A program made the translations under genes and the position numbers. A stretch of DNA of 64,000 nucleotides, from NCBI GenBank assembly GCA_964036315.1, contig OZ038492.1, positions 35,002,118 to 35,066,117 of the forward strand, in the 5' to 3' direction. Positions 10,995-22,320 of this stretch are shown here, piece by piece (position 1 is the stretch's first letter; each line of letters opens with the position of its first letter). The notes under the pieces are model-generated. The model had not been told where the DNA came from. It made no database searches and saw nothing but the letters and a program-made list of their open reading frames with translations. The DNA comes from Acanthosepion esculentum (taxonomy: Eukaryota > Mollusca > Cephalopoda > Sepiida > Sepiidae).

Positions 10995-11397
10995 TGTCAT
11001 GTAAGAAAAGGTAGCCCCCGACACCCGAGGCTCTAGCGTGACACTCTGGACTTATGAATCTGTTTTCCGCCAGGTGTATAAATATCGGTGTCAGGTGACT
11101 GACTACAAGAGTTGACTATTGGTCGGACTACAGTCGATGATTGGTTGAGTACAAGAGTGGACTACGAGTTGATTATTGATTGATTACCTGTGGAGTGATT
11201 ATTGAGTGACTCTTGGACGTTAAGCGAGCCGCACTATGACGAAGGTATTCATTGAATTTGTTGACAAGCTTGACTGACTCTTCTTTTGTTTTTGTTACGT
11301 ATTTATTTGCAGTTTGTAATTAAATACTGTTTTATTTAACATTGACATCTCGGATTGTAATTTACCATTAACGGCCACCCGTACGGGTCACGAAACA
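10995..11397 (+). mobile_element. LTR-like repeat, copy A
   Basis: About 400 bp starting TGTCATGTAAG and ending near CACGAAACA. It matches 11691-12390 and, inverted, 21731-22107 over most of its length. Shared landmarks are GACACTCTGGACTTATGAAT, a TATA-like TATAAATA near 11077, and a 3' part with GTAATTAAATACTGTTTTATT. A TG start, CA end and internal TATA box suggest a long terminal repeat. No clear target duplication, primer site or gag/pol sequence was found, so solo LTR is the likeliest reading. Confidence 0.55.
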
Positions 11398-11414
11398 TAC
11401 TTGCAACCAGAAAA

Positions 11415-11560
11415 AACGTTTAAAATTTTGGACACATAATGAGGAAAGGAGGCCTAGAGAATTTAGCACTCATAAGAAATACTGAAGGCAAGAGCAGAAA
11501 AGAAGCCTTAAATAACACCCTTCTCGACACCTTGCAACGAGGTTACTCCATTACTCCCGC
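11415..11560 (+). pseudogene. LINE 3'-end fragment
   Basis: A plus-strand frame reads GHIMRKGGLENLALIRNTEG followed by KSRKEA, matching the LGHIMRKEGLENLILTG block found in the LINE tails at 30.4, 43.2 and 56.0 kb. It lies between the two LTR-like copies. Confidence 0.65.
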
Positions 11561-11690
11561 TCATGAACAGGGACGCAAGGGAATATGAACAACTACGGAA
11601 TATGGCCACCTGCTTAAGTTCAGACAACTAACAATCAAATATGTGGTCGGAGACTGTTAGCGATGGGACAGTGTTAAAAAAAATAGGAAC

Positions 11691-12390
11691 TGTCATATAG
11701 GAAGAATATGGTAGCTGCCGACACCCGAGGTTCGAGCGCGACACTCTGGACTTATGAATCTGGGAGCTGCTCAGCCGGGTGGCCTGGATCACGGTGTAGT
11801 TCGCAGATCGCTCGCTTGCTCGGCCTTCTGGCTGAGAGCTTCACTCGATACTTGCCTGCGCTGGTGGTATCATGGCTAGGACTAGCTTGGACCGGCTCCG
11901 GCCTGGACCAGCTATGACAAGCCAAGACTAGCTATGACCAGCTTGGACAAGCTATGACCAGCCAAGACCAGCGGCCCGGGTGAAAACACTCGGGTCCCCA
12001 CGTTAAAAACCGACCTTGTGTCACAACCTGACTCAGTGGGGGGTCAAGTAAATACCTGGACTTATGAATCTGTTTTCCGCCAGACGTATAAACAGCGGTG
12101 GAGGTGACTGATTACAAGAGTTGATTATTGGTCGGACTACAGTCGATGATTGGGTGAGTACAAGAGTGGACTACGAGTTGATTATTGGTTGATTACTTGT
12201 TGAGTGATTATTAAGTGACTCTTTGATGTTAAGCGTTCTACGAAGATATTCATTGAATTTTTTAAGACGTTTGACTCTTCTTGTGTTGTGTTACGTATTT
12301 ATTTGCAGTTTGTAATTAAATACTGTTCATTTAATATTGAAGTCTTGACTTGTATTTTCTCATTAATGGCCACTCGTACGACTAAGAAAA
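11691..12390 (+). mobile_element. LTR-like repeat, copy B, with an internal insert
   Basis: Starts TGTCATATAGGAAG and follows copy A's sequence to CTGGACTTATGAATCTG at 11746-11762. It then departs for 293 bp and resumes with the same 17 bp at 12056 (12057-12073) and the rest of the repeat. TATA-like GTATAAACAG follows at about 12085. Same orientation as copy A. Confidence 0.55.
11763..12055. mobile_element. GC-rich insert bounded by 17-bp direct repeats
   Basis: Far more GC-rich than anything nearby and containing a run of imperfect AGCTATGACCAGC-type units (11890-11975). It interrupts the LTR-like copy B, and CTGGACTTATGAATCTG occurs on both sides. Copies A and C lack it. The layout fits an insertion with target duplication, but there is no poly(A), TIR or coding region. 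Confidence 0.55.
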
Positions 12391-12392
12391 GT

Positions 12393-12440
12393 CTTAAAAT
12401 AAACTAGTAAATACTAGTAGTTAAACTTAATAATAATATT
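12393..12440 (+). repeat. 48-bp minisatellite unit, right flank
   Basis: One more AAAATAAACTAGTAAATA unit, matching those before the LTR-like cluster. Confidence 0.7.
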
Positions 12441-12454
12441 ATAACATTTCTTTC

Positions 12455-15400
12455 TCTTTCCTCTTCCTCTTTCTTCTTTTCAACCATCAGTAACCGTTAC
12501 GATACCCGCATCTTCTCTTTCTCTTACTTTTCCTTTTATCTTTCTATTTCTTTTCACTTTTTTCTCTTTCAATTCATCTTTCATTTTCCAACCACCGGTA
12601 ACCGTTACGATATCCGCATCTTCTCTTTCTCTTACTTTTCCTTTTATCTTTCTATTTCTTTTCTCTTTTTTTCTCTTTCAATTTCTCTTTCATTTTCCAA
12701 CCACCGGTAACCTTTACGATATCCGCATCTTCTCTTTCTCTTACTTTTCCTTTTATCTTTCTATTTCTTTTCTCTTTTTTTCTCTTTCAATTTCTCTTTC
12801 ATTTTCCAACCACCGGTAACCTTTACGATATCCGCATCTTCTCTTTCTCTTACTTTTCCTTTTATCTTTCTATTTCTTTTCACTTTTTTTCTCTTTCAAT
12901 TCATCTTTCATTTTCCAACCACCGGTAACCGTTACGATATCCGCATCTTCTCTTTCTCTTACTTTTCCTTTTATCTTTCTATTTCTTTTCTCTTTTTTTC
13001 TCTTTCAATTTCTCTTTCATTTTCCAACCACCGGTAACCTTTACGATATCCGCATCTTCTCTTTCTCTTACTTTTCCTTTTATCTTTCTATTTCTTTTCT
13101 CTTTTTTTCTCTTTCAATTTCTCTTTCATTTTCCAACCACCGGTAACCGTTCCGATATCCGCATCTTCTCTTTCTCTTACTTTTCCTTTTATCTTTCTAT
13201 TTCTTTTCTCTTTTTTTCTCTTTCAATTTCTCTTTCATTTTCCAACCACCGGTAACCGTTACGATATCCGCATCTTCTCTTTCTCTTACCTTTCCTTTTA
13301 TCTTTCTATTTCTTTTCACTTTTTTTCTCTTTCAATTTCTCTTTCATTTTCCAACCACCGGTAACCGTTACGATATCCGCATCTTCTCTTTCTCTTACCT
13401 TTCCTTTTATCTTTCTATTTCTTTTCACTTTTTTTCTCTTTCAATTCATCTTTCATTTTCCAACCACCGGTAACCGTTACGATATCCGCATCTTCTCTTT
13501 CTCTTACTTTTCCTTTTATCTTTCTATTTCTTTTCTCTTTTTTTCTCTTTCAATTTCTCTTTCATTTTCCAACCACCGGTAACCTTTACGATATCCGCAT
13601 CTTCTCTTTCTCTTACTTTTCCTTTTATCTTTCTATTTCTTTTCTCTTTTTTTCTCTTTCAATTTCTCTTTCATTTTCCAACCACCGGTAACCGTTACGA
13701 TATCCGCTCTTCTCTTTCTCTTACTTTTCCTTTTATCTGTCTATTTCTTTTCTCTTTTTTTCTCTTTCAATTCATCTTTCATTTTCCAACCACCGGTAAT
13801 CATTACGATACCCGCATCTTCTCTTTCTCTTACTTTTCCTTTTATCTGTCTATTTCTTTTCTCTTTTTTTCTCTTTCAATTCATCTTTCATTTTCCAACC
13901 ACCGGTAACCGTTACGATATCCGCTCTTCTCTTTCTCTTACTTTTCCTTTTATCTGTCTATTTCTTTTCTCTTTTTTTCTCTTTCAATTCATCTTTCATT
14001 TTCCAACCACCGGTAACCATTACGATACCCGCATCTTCTCTTTCTCTTACTTTTCTTTTTATCTGTCTATTTCTTTTCTCTTTTTTTCTCTTTCAATTCA
14101 TCTTTCATTTTCCAACCACCGGTAACCGTTACGATACCCGCATCTTCTCTTTCTCTTACTTTTCCTTTTATCTGTCTATTTCTTTTCTCTTTTTTTCTCT
14201 TTCAATTCATCTTTCATTTTCCAACCACCGGTAACCATTACGATACCCGCATCTTCTCTTTCTCTTACTTTTCCTTTTATCTGTCTATTTCTTTTCTCTT
14301 TTTTTCTCTTTCAATTCATCTTTCATTTTCCAACCACCGGTAACCGTTACGATATCCGCTCTTCTCTTTCTCTTACTTTTCCTTTTATCTGTCTATTTCT
14401 TTTCTCTTTTTTTCTCTTTCAATTCATCTTTCATTTTCCAACCACCGGTAACCATTACGATACCCGCATCTTCTCTTTCTCTTACTTTTCCTTTTATCTG
14501 TCTATTTCTTTTCTCTTTTTTTCTCTTTCAATTCATCTTTCATTTTCCAACCACCGGTAACCATTACGATACCCGCATCTTCTCTTTCTCTTACTTTTCC
14601 TTTTATCTGTCTATTTCTTTTCTCTTTTTTTCTCTTTCAATTCATCTTTCATTTTCCAACCACCGGTAACCATTACGATACCCGCATCTTCTCTTTCTCT
14701 TACTTTTCCTTTTATCTGTCTATTTCTTTTCTCTTTTTTTCTCTTTCAATTTCTCTTTCATTTTCCAACCACCGGTAACCGTTACGATATCCGCTCTTCT
14801 CTTTCTCTTACTTTTCCTTTTATCTGTCTATTTCTTTTCTCTTTTTTTCTCTTTCAATTCATCTTTCATTTTCCAACCACCGGTAACCATTACGATACCC
14901 GCATCTTCTCTTTCTCTTACTTTTCCTTTTATCTGTCTATTTCTTTTCTCTTTTTTTCTCTTTCAATTCATCTTTCATTTTCCAACCACCGGTAACCATT
15001 ACGATACCCGCATCTTCTCTTTCTCTTACTTTTCCTTTTATCTGTCTATTTCTTTTCTCTTTTTTTCTCTTTCAATTCATCTTTCATTTTCCAACCACCG
15101 GTAACCATTACGATACCCGCATCTTCTCTTTCTCTTACTTTTCCTTTTATCTGTCTATTTCTTTTCTCTTTTTTTCTCTTTCAATTTCTCTTTCATTTTC
15201 CAACCACCGGTAACCATTACGATACCCGCATCTTCTCTTTCTCTTACTTTTCCTTTTATCTTTCTATTTCTTTTCTCTTTTTTTCTCTTTCAATTCATCT
15301 TTCATTTTCCAACCACCGGTAACCATTACGATACCCGCATCTTCTCTTTCTCTTACTTTTCCTTTTATCTGTCTATTTCTTTTCTCTTTTTTTCTCTTTC

Positions 15401-15640
15401 AATTTCTCTTTCATTTTCCAACCACCGGTAACCATTACGATACCCGCATCTTCTCTTTCTCTTACTTTTCCTTTTATCTTTCTATTTCTTTTCTCTTTTT
15501 TTCTCTTTCAATTCATCTTTCATTTTCCAACCACCGGTAACCGTTACGATATCCGCATCTTCTCTTTCCCTTACTTTTCTCTTTATGTTTTTTTCTCTTT
15601 TGTCTTTCTCTTTTCAAATACCGATAACCTTTACGATACC
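12455..15640. repeat. 109-bp pyrimidine-rich satellite array, about 29 units
   Basis: A tandem array with a 109-bp period (anchors CCAACCACCGGTAA at 12588 and 12697) and some 107-bp variants that lack an AT before CTTCTC. Each unit has a mixed anchor block, CCACCGGTAACCGTTACGAT, followed by about 75 bp almost wholly C/T on the plus strand. Variants GTTACGATATCC, CTTTACGATATCC and CATTACGATACCC are grouped regionally: the first two dominate before about 13.7 kb and the third after it. The edges (12480 and 15610) are degenerate. The minus-strand open frame at 15513-15743 is a by-product. Confidence 0.95.
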
Positions 15641-15649
15641 CACCTCTCT

Positions 15650-16450
15650 TTCTATTTACATTAATATAAACAGATAGTTCAATGTTTTCTCTGCCTGTAG
15701 CGACTTTCGTTCGAAAAGTAAGTCTTAATTTATAGGACTGCATAAAAGGAAGGTGGCCTTAGCATGATCCACCGATTGTTGAAAAGCTTCCACGCCAGCC
15801 ACGGTGTCGTTTTTACCAGGTTCGCTTGGTTTAATTAGTTGTGTAATTAGAAGTCTCATTAATTAATCAATATTTTGTTCTTTTGCTTTACGTTCACACG
15901 GTTATAAAACCCTGAAAAGTTGTAGAAAGAGAATGGCAGGGGACAAGACAGACTCACTCCACCTGGGAATTAATCAACAAATAGAAAGGAAAGAACGAAA
16001 ATAGACAGGTCCATAAGTGCAACTTATGGATATTTTAAAATGTCAGTATATTTCCATCGAAGGGAAATAAAACGTAATAGCTTCATTGAGAATCAACAGA
16101 CGTTGTCGCCTGATTTTAGCCAGGAACGAAAAGATAGGCCCTCTTTTCTAATATCTTTGTTTACCACTTAAAATTAGTGTATAATTAAAACACGCTGATG
16201 TCTAAAATAATTATAATTTTAACGGGTTAGGGAATAGCTACTAAGCTAATTCTTATTGCTTGATTTCGTTGTTCCGACATCATTTCAGTCGGTCAGCTCA
16301 GCACTATGATATATCATCATCATCATCAGCAGCAGCAGAATCATCATCATCGTCATCACGTGACAGTATGTGGTCGTAATTTGGTCTCGTAGCTAAGTAC
16401 CCGACGATCTCTCCATCGACACCACATGCCTCCGTAGCTATTCATTCAAC
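15650..16450. other. No gene seen
   Basis: Mixed-composition sequence. A short ATC/AGC trinucleotide patch lies at 16310-16350. Confidence 0.4.
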
Positions 16451-16860
16451 TGTGTAATGTGTTTTGGGACAAAGTAGACTTGCTGCAGCCTATCCCCACC
16501 GCCAGGTCAGATGATAGTCGATGTCCTCCGACTGGAAGGTTAGGGAACCGAGGCTCCTTGATTCCATCGAAAAAACACTCCTTCCTGGCCATTGTCTTCA
16601 GTCGAGGAAGCCCTCCGCCTATAGATGTTATGTCATCACCGCCATGGATAAAAAAAAAAAAAAAAAAAAAAAAAGACGAAAAAAAAAAATCTTCGTCCAC
16701 ATGCTAGTCCTGGGTATGACGATAAATTACATCCGGCAGCAAGACTGGAAGTTTTGAGGAGCATGGAACCACCTCTTAATTGTTGCTGTTCCCAGTCCAC
16801 CCAAACCCGGAGTGGTAGCACCTGTTAGAGTCCCAGCAATGGGCAAATAGTAACCGCCCC
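16451..16860. other. GC-richer block with poly(A) at 16650-16672
   Basis: Overlapping open frames on both strands (16446-16821) come from composition and the A-run. The block resembles 62560-62800 in composition only. Perhaps an old retrocopy with an internal A-tract; not recognised. Confidence 0.3.
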
Positions 16861-16937
16861 CAAAACAAAATCAAAAATCTATTAAAGACCAAAAAACATT
16901 TTTATAGTAAAAATACCAGCATATATTTTATATAAAT

Positions 16938-16963
16938 TACTCTCTTATATCCGGGTTACACTG
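16938..16963 (-). repeat. Solo terminal inverted repeat of the GGATATAAGAGA MITE
   Basis: TCTCTTATATCCGGGTTACA then CTG and TA, identical to the right end of the element at 17121-17303. No partner end was found to its left, so it is a truncated copy. Confidence 0.6.
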
Positions 16964-17120
16964 TATTAGGCTATAATTTCTTAAGTCAAACTGTATTCCA
17001 AAATATAACTTCAACATAAAACACATCACCGCCTCTAGTAATGATGTCCACACAAACTTATATATGCATAAAAACTGAGTATCATCTACCATGTACTCAA
17101 TTATGAAAACATATATAATA

Positions 17121-17303
17121 TAGTGTAACCCGGATATAAGAGACCCGGATATAAGAGAAACCCGGATATAAGATAGATTTTCTCTGGTCCCAAATTAGAG
17201 CCTTACTTACCTAAACAAAATAGACCCAACCCGGATATAAGAGAAACCCGGATATAAGATACTTCTCCGATCCCGACAACTCTCTTATATCCGGGTTACA
17301 CTG
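17121..17303. mobile_element. Small MITE, pogo/Tc1-like, with repeated subterminal motif
   Basis: The left end GTGTAACCCGGATATAAGAG and the right end (reverse complement of CTCTTATATCCGGGTTACAC) match, each next to TA. Inside, CCCGGATATAAGAGA or close variants occur four further times. It is about 183 bp and non-coding. The repeated motif could be a transposase-binding site array. Confidence 0.65.
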
Positions 17304-17735
17304 TATATGATATATATTAAATGGCACATAAGCTGTTGATATGTCGTTAAATAGACAAATTAATCAAGCAATCAATCGTCCTCAGGCACGTGTCAAGTTG
17401 TGTGACTCCATCACGGACAGATTAAGAAAATGTATCCCCCTTATAAAACGGACTTATACATATGGAAATTTGAATACGATGTACATATCTTTTAAATAAA
17501 CGTGTGTGCGTGTGTCTTTAAAGACTGAATGCATTTTCACTTTTCATCTGACATATTTATTACTTCAAACATTAGAATAGTGATTACGGATATTTGATAC
17601 AAACCCTCCATTATTATTTTTATGTTAAGCAATGTGTGTGTGTGTGTGCGCGGGCCTAGAATACGCTGTTTAGAATAAAAATAAAAATAGGGCGTTTACT
17701 TCAAATACGAGTATCCACTATAATAACGTTTGAAG

Positions 17736-18215
<480 letters not shown>

Positions 18216-18300
18216 ATTGTGAACATGGGTATCAGCACTGAATGGTGACTATCATTTTCACACCCCAAGCCATCTTCAGTCACCATCTATAAACGCTGTA
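18216..18300. repeat. Short (TA)n-linked dispersed repeat fragment
   Basis: Follows the short TA run. It contains GGTGACTATCATTTTCACAC and CATCTTCAGTCACC, loosely related to the GTGAAC/GAAGTCAACA repeat family. Assignment weak. Confidence 0.3.
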
Positions 18301-18559
18301 TCTATGCTACTTTCTCTCTCCCCCAATAAATATATTCAATAGTTTTTCTTAAAAGTATTTTACTGATAGTTCAAGATTATTAATATTACACAATATGATA
18401 TCTCCAAGTTTCTGTCGCTTCTTCAGAGATTAAATTTGTTGACAAGAGGGCTAATACTTTGCTTTCTCTTGCATCCTGTTTTTACAGTTTTCATCACCAT
18501 CAGAGTTCTTTCGACCAATCAGTGAGATTTCTCATCTTCTGCAACTTTTTGTTTTTTAA

Positions 18560-19130
18560 GCATTTCACACAAGCAAGACAGAACTGCCACTAGTATTCAA
18601 GGGACTAAAAATAGTGTAAGGAAAAGGACTGGGATTAGGGGGTTGAGGAAAAGATTAAACATAGAACGCAGGAGGATAAAAAGAACGGGGATCAAATCAA
18701 CAGAAGATATAGATTGACATTACATTTAAATTTTTGAAGATTATAGTTATCAAGGAAGCATGTAAGAGGAAGGGAGTTTCACTGTCGGGAAGTGCGAGAG
18801 AAAAAGCTCTTGACGCAGAAGAGGCGTTTACATTTATATGTTTCGACAGTAAAAGAGTAGGACGAGATGCCAACTTAGTAGCACGCTTAAATTCATGCAG
18901 AAAGGCACCAGTGAAAATGATTCGTCAGAGCAGTTGCCATGAAAATATTTGTAGAAAAGACAGAGGGAAACCACATTACGTCGATGAGAAAGTAACTGGA
19001 GTCGAGACTCCAAGTCGGGCCCAATCTCATTGCATCCCTGTCATTGCATCCCTGTCTTGGGATTTTATCGGGAACATCGAGATGAACAGCGGGGACACCA
19101 GACTATTTCCTAAATATCTCTTACCATTCC
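18560..19130 (-). pseudogene. LINE reverse-transcriptase C-terminal tail
   Basis: On the minus strand near 18960-18870 the reading is LCLFYKYFHGNCSDESFSLV, the hallmark block of a LINE family with further copies at 25.3, 38.3, 53.9 and 61.1 kb. 3' of it lie a degenerate remainder of the domain and an untranslated part with CTAATCCCAGTCC and GTGCCACTAGTA-like sequence at 18585-18600, shared with the 38.0- and 61.4-kb copies. The 137-codon plus-strand open frame here is a shadow. Confidence 0.75.
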
Positions 19131-19201
19131 AGTTCAAACCACCTTGACCTGTGCTAACTTCCATTAACACAGGTCGTCCAAGTTTTTCTAGTGTTTAAGG
19201 G

Positions 19202-19202
<1 letters not shown>

Positions 19203-19261
<59 letters not shown>
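19203..19261. repeat. (TA)n microsatellite
   Basis: About 58 bp. It is followed by a block (ATGAAGAAATATAGTTTTAAGG to about 19355) that recurs at 56731-56850. Confidence 0.95.
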
Positions 19262-19264
<3 letters not shown>

Positions 19265-19367
19265 GAAATATAGTTTTAAGGTGTGCTATATTTATGGGAT
19301 AATGTGCTCAATATCAGAGATAGAGCCTATTTAAATATAAATATAAAAGTGAACATTGAAGTGGAAA

Positions 19368-19368
<1 letters not shown>

Positions 19369-19430
<62 letters not shown>

Positions 19431-19431
19431 G
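19369..19431. repeat. (CA)n-(TA)n compound microsatellite
   Basis: CA run of about 36 bp grading into TA. Confidence 0.95.
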
Positions 19432-19695
19432 TATTAAGAGTCTAAATATCCTACTACATATATCTATGTATATATTAATAATACAGATTAATGCAAAAAT
19501 ATATACCTTTGACAAAAATAAATATTAAATTTGCTTAATGCAATCATGCCGACGTACATACATACATACATTCGTACAAAGAAACAGTCACGCTTACTAC
19601 ATATATTGTTTGGTTTAATAATATCGTCGAGTATTGTCTATTTAATATTTTAGTAACTTTTTTCTAATATGCATATCAATTCATGCATATCTGTG

Positions 19696-19696
<1 letters not shown>

Positions 19697-19757
<61 letters not shown>
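19697..19757. repeat. (CA)n-(TA)n-(TG)n compound microsatellite
   Basis: CA, TA, then TG runs. The self-complementary order can form a hairpin. The small LTR-like element is inserted at its right edge. Confidence 0.95.
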
Positions 19758-19758
<1 letters not shown>

Positions 19759-20133
19759 TGTGGATTCCGGGAATGGAATCCTGCACAAATAAATAAACAA
19801 CGGCAGTAATTGATATAGAAAAATAAATGTACTAAACGTAAGAATACAGACTTGAAGTGAAGATTAGTAGTCCAGGAATGCGGGTTAGTAGAAAGTATAT
19901 GTACAAGTCTCTGTAAGTGAAGCCGTAATTATCTCTCTCTCTCTGGACCCTCGTATAACTCTCTGTGAACACCCTGTGTACTGTCTCCGTATCTCTCACC
20001 CTGACTCAACGTATCTCAACCCGCAGGTATTCTCTCTGTCAGTATAGGTATACTTTGGACGAGTCCATCTTGTGTAAAAGGGGTCTGCCCCACAACAGTT
20101 ATTTAATGCCGACAAGATTTTTATTGCTGATAA

Positions 20134-20184
<51 letters not shown>

Positions 20185-20324
20185 GTATTACTATAAAGTT
20201 ACATTTAGTGAGTACAGGTGTTTGAGTAGACATCTCTGATTTTTTAAACAGTGAAATTAATATCTAAGTATAAGTATACTTTGGACGAGTCCATCTTGTG
20301 TAACAAGGGGTCTGCTCCACAACA
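19756..20324. mobile_element. Small LTR-like element with GTGTG target duplication
   Basis: It begins TGTTGTGG and ends CCACAACA, the inverted termini usual for LTRs, with GTGTG on both sides (19751-19755 and 20325-20329). A 54-bp segment ending at 20097 (GTATACTTTGGACGAGTCCA ... CCACAACA) is repeated directly at 20271-20324. A (CTAT)n run lies between. Either two LTRs, the second truncated, or one LTR with an internal duplication. No coding region. Confidence 0.55.
20133..20184. repeat. (CTAT)n microsatellite
   Basis: About 12 perfect tetranucleotide units inside the LTR-like element. Confidence 0.95.
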
Positions 20325-20469
20325 GTGTGTAAAAACTAAGTTGAATGATTCATTATTTTTTCAGGGGGATGAATGACATTAACTAGAAATAAAAATACAC
20401 TTTGTGTGTTAGAGATCAGCTTGAACATTGTCAAACAAAAGTGTACATTTTCGATTTGGACATGCCATA

Positions 20470-20735
20470 AAAAATTCAAAGAGGAATGCTGTCTGTGCAC
20501 GGCAAAGGGATCAGAAGTACCACCAGTATCGGAAGATACCGCCAATCAGGTTCGGGAAACATATGTGCGAAGCCGCAGAAAGCCTGTAAGAAGTGCATCT
20601 TTGGAAACCCAGATTGCTCTTACGACACTCTGGCACAGGAGAATGTTACGCATGACATGCTACAGCGTGTTTGGCAAGAGTTAGACTACCGACTTGACGT
20701 TTGTCGTGTCACAGGTGGTACGCATTTGAACATAT
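20470..20735 (+). pseudogene. Internally deleted transposase (HTH N-terminus joined to C-terminus)
   Basis: One frame reads PPVSEDTANQVRETYVRSRR then KPVRSASLETQIALTTLWH, which matches the helix-turn-helix N-terminal domain of a Tc1/mariner-like transposase found in many invertebrates. About 20640 onward, the neighbouring frame reads NVTHDMLQRVWQELDYRLDV then CRVTGG, which matches the extreme C-terminus of the same protein class. The whole DDE catalytic core (about 200 residues) is missing between them, with a frameshift at the joint. A (TA)n run at 20742 ends the copy. It is non-functional and fits an abortive-gap-repair deletion derivative. Confidence 0.75.
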
Positions 20736-20739
20736 ACAT

Positions 20740-20741
<2 letters not shown>

Positions 20742-20802
<61 letters not shown>
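20742..20802. repeat. (TA)n microsatellite
   Basis: About 60 bp at the 3' edge of the transposase relic. Confidence 0.95.
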
Positions 20803-20807
<5 letters not shown>

Positions 20808-20819
20808 TTAATATCTTGA

Positions 20820-21730
20820 TCTAATTTTGCTAAATAAATCCTTTATTGTTCAATATAAAGCCTATTTAATTTCGTTTGCTTCGAGCATGTGGTTACTCGG
20901 ATATTCACATTTTAAATTATATCATTTGTTGTGATACTCTATTTATTGTCTCTTACCAAATCCTTTAACTGCTAATATAATTTATATCAATATATATTCC
21001 TTTTTGGATTTTGGTTTCTTGGAGACAACATACATCAATGTGGTAAATATCAACCTCCCTTGTCAATAATTCGCGATTCTCTTTTTTTTAAATACAAATC
21101 CTCTAACATTAAAGGCCACGATGATAAAATCTTTAGAAGCAATTGAAGGTTTTTACAAAGTCAACGATTGACGAGGTTTTACAGTTATTACTTCTGTCCT
21201 TGGAGAGGAGGTGTGCCACTGAAAGAATAAATGAGTAAGAAGAATCAGAGCAACACTGCCACCGCTCGTTCGAGGACCGGATCAAAATACGGACGCGCGT
21301 CCCATTGACTCCCTCCAGGATGGGCGTGACAAGTGGGCGAATAGAGCGAAGAGCACCATCAAGCTACCAATGCGTGGCACAACCATAGGAACGCTCACTC
21401 CCTCTATGATTTGAGAGAAAAAAAGTTGACGGACATGACAATAACAGAACTCCTGAGAACCATCACCAACAGATCAGACTTTAAGGGGTTGTCTGCTTCT
21501 TCTACCCTTAGGTCCACACTGACGATGTTTGTGGTGATGATGATGATTTCAATTTTGATGGGTTTTTTTATACCACGTGTATTGATGCCGTTTGTTGAGC
21601 TTGACTTTTTATAAGTAGTTATTGAAATAGATACACAATAGTACACATATTCTGTGCTTTCTATTTTGCTAAAATATATTAGGTTTTATGTCCGGTCACT
21701 CTTCTTGTACAATATAGCCTAATACTTTTA
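20820..21730. other. No gene seen
   Basis: AT-rich to 21180, then a mixed block 21230-21420. Overlapping 67- and 80-codon frames on opposite strands (21404-21646) have no recognised similarity. Confidence 0.35.
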
Positions 21731-22107
21731 TGACGTACGGTGGCCGTTAATAATTAAGTGTAACTCAAGACTTCAATGTTAAATAAAAGAGTATTTAATT
21801 ACAACCGCAAATAAATACTTAACAAGAAAAAAGTTATAAAAGTCAACCAAAGATAATTAACCATTTCAGTGAATACCTTGTTAGTAGCGCGGCTCGGCTT
21901 AACGTCCGGTAAATCCTAAATCAAAACCCAAATCATCGACGCACAATAATTCACACTAATTCAAATGGATAGTCAGTCAATAATCACTTCAGTCAGTAGC
22001 CTGACACTGTTATTTATACACTTGGCAGAAAACATATATTCATAAGTCCAGAGTGTCACGCTCGGAACCTCGGTATCGGTAGTCACTCATTAACTTCCTA
22101 TAGGACA
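21731..22107 (-). mobile_element. LTR-like repeat, copy C (inverted relative to copies A and B)
   Basis: The reverse complement starts TGTCCTATAGG, contains GACACTCTGGACTTATGAAT and TATAAATAACAG, and ends in GGCCACCGTACGTC. It matches copies A and B and lacks the 293-bp GC-rich insert. Solo LTR most likely. Confidence 0.55.
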
Positions 22108-22320
22108 AATACTATATCCGAAGATTCGAATAATCGGCAGATATACTGGTCCACCACAAGGCTTTTTTTCTGATGAGGACGGTGGTTTAACATTGAGCAG
22201 GATTAAACGCAAGAACTGCCAATGGACGGATGAAACTTCTTGTGGGGTTAACGTACATCTAACCCAATATGGTAGATTAGGATTCATCGCTGTGTACGCA
22301 CCCAGTACATTTATGACATG
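22108..22320 (+). pseudogene. Possible LINE endonuclease fragment
   Basis: A plus-strand frame from about 22140 gives GLTLSRIKRKNCQWTDETSC then GRLGFIAVYAPST. The last part resembles the VYAPT strand of APE-type LINE endonucleases. Only one motif is visible, and it sits just outside LTR copy C. Confidence 0.35.

Noticed and set aside
15513..15743. Basic 76-codon frame at the satellite edge
   Set aside because: Encoded by the antisense of the 109-bp satellite.
18230..18300. Possible further hammerhead (CTGAAGA ... GAAAA on the minus strand)
   Set aside because: Stem I and stem III cannot be paired correctly around the core; chance match.
21230..21646. LINE endonuclease start (GTTIGTLT-like)
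   Set aside because: Only a five-residue similarity; no following endonuclease motifs.
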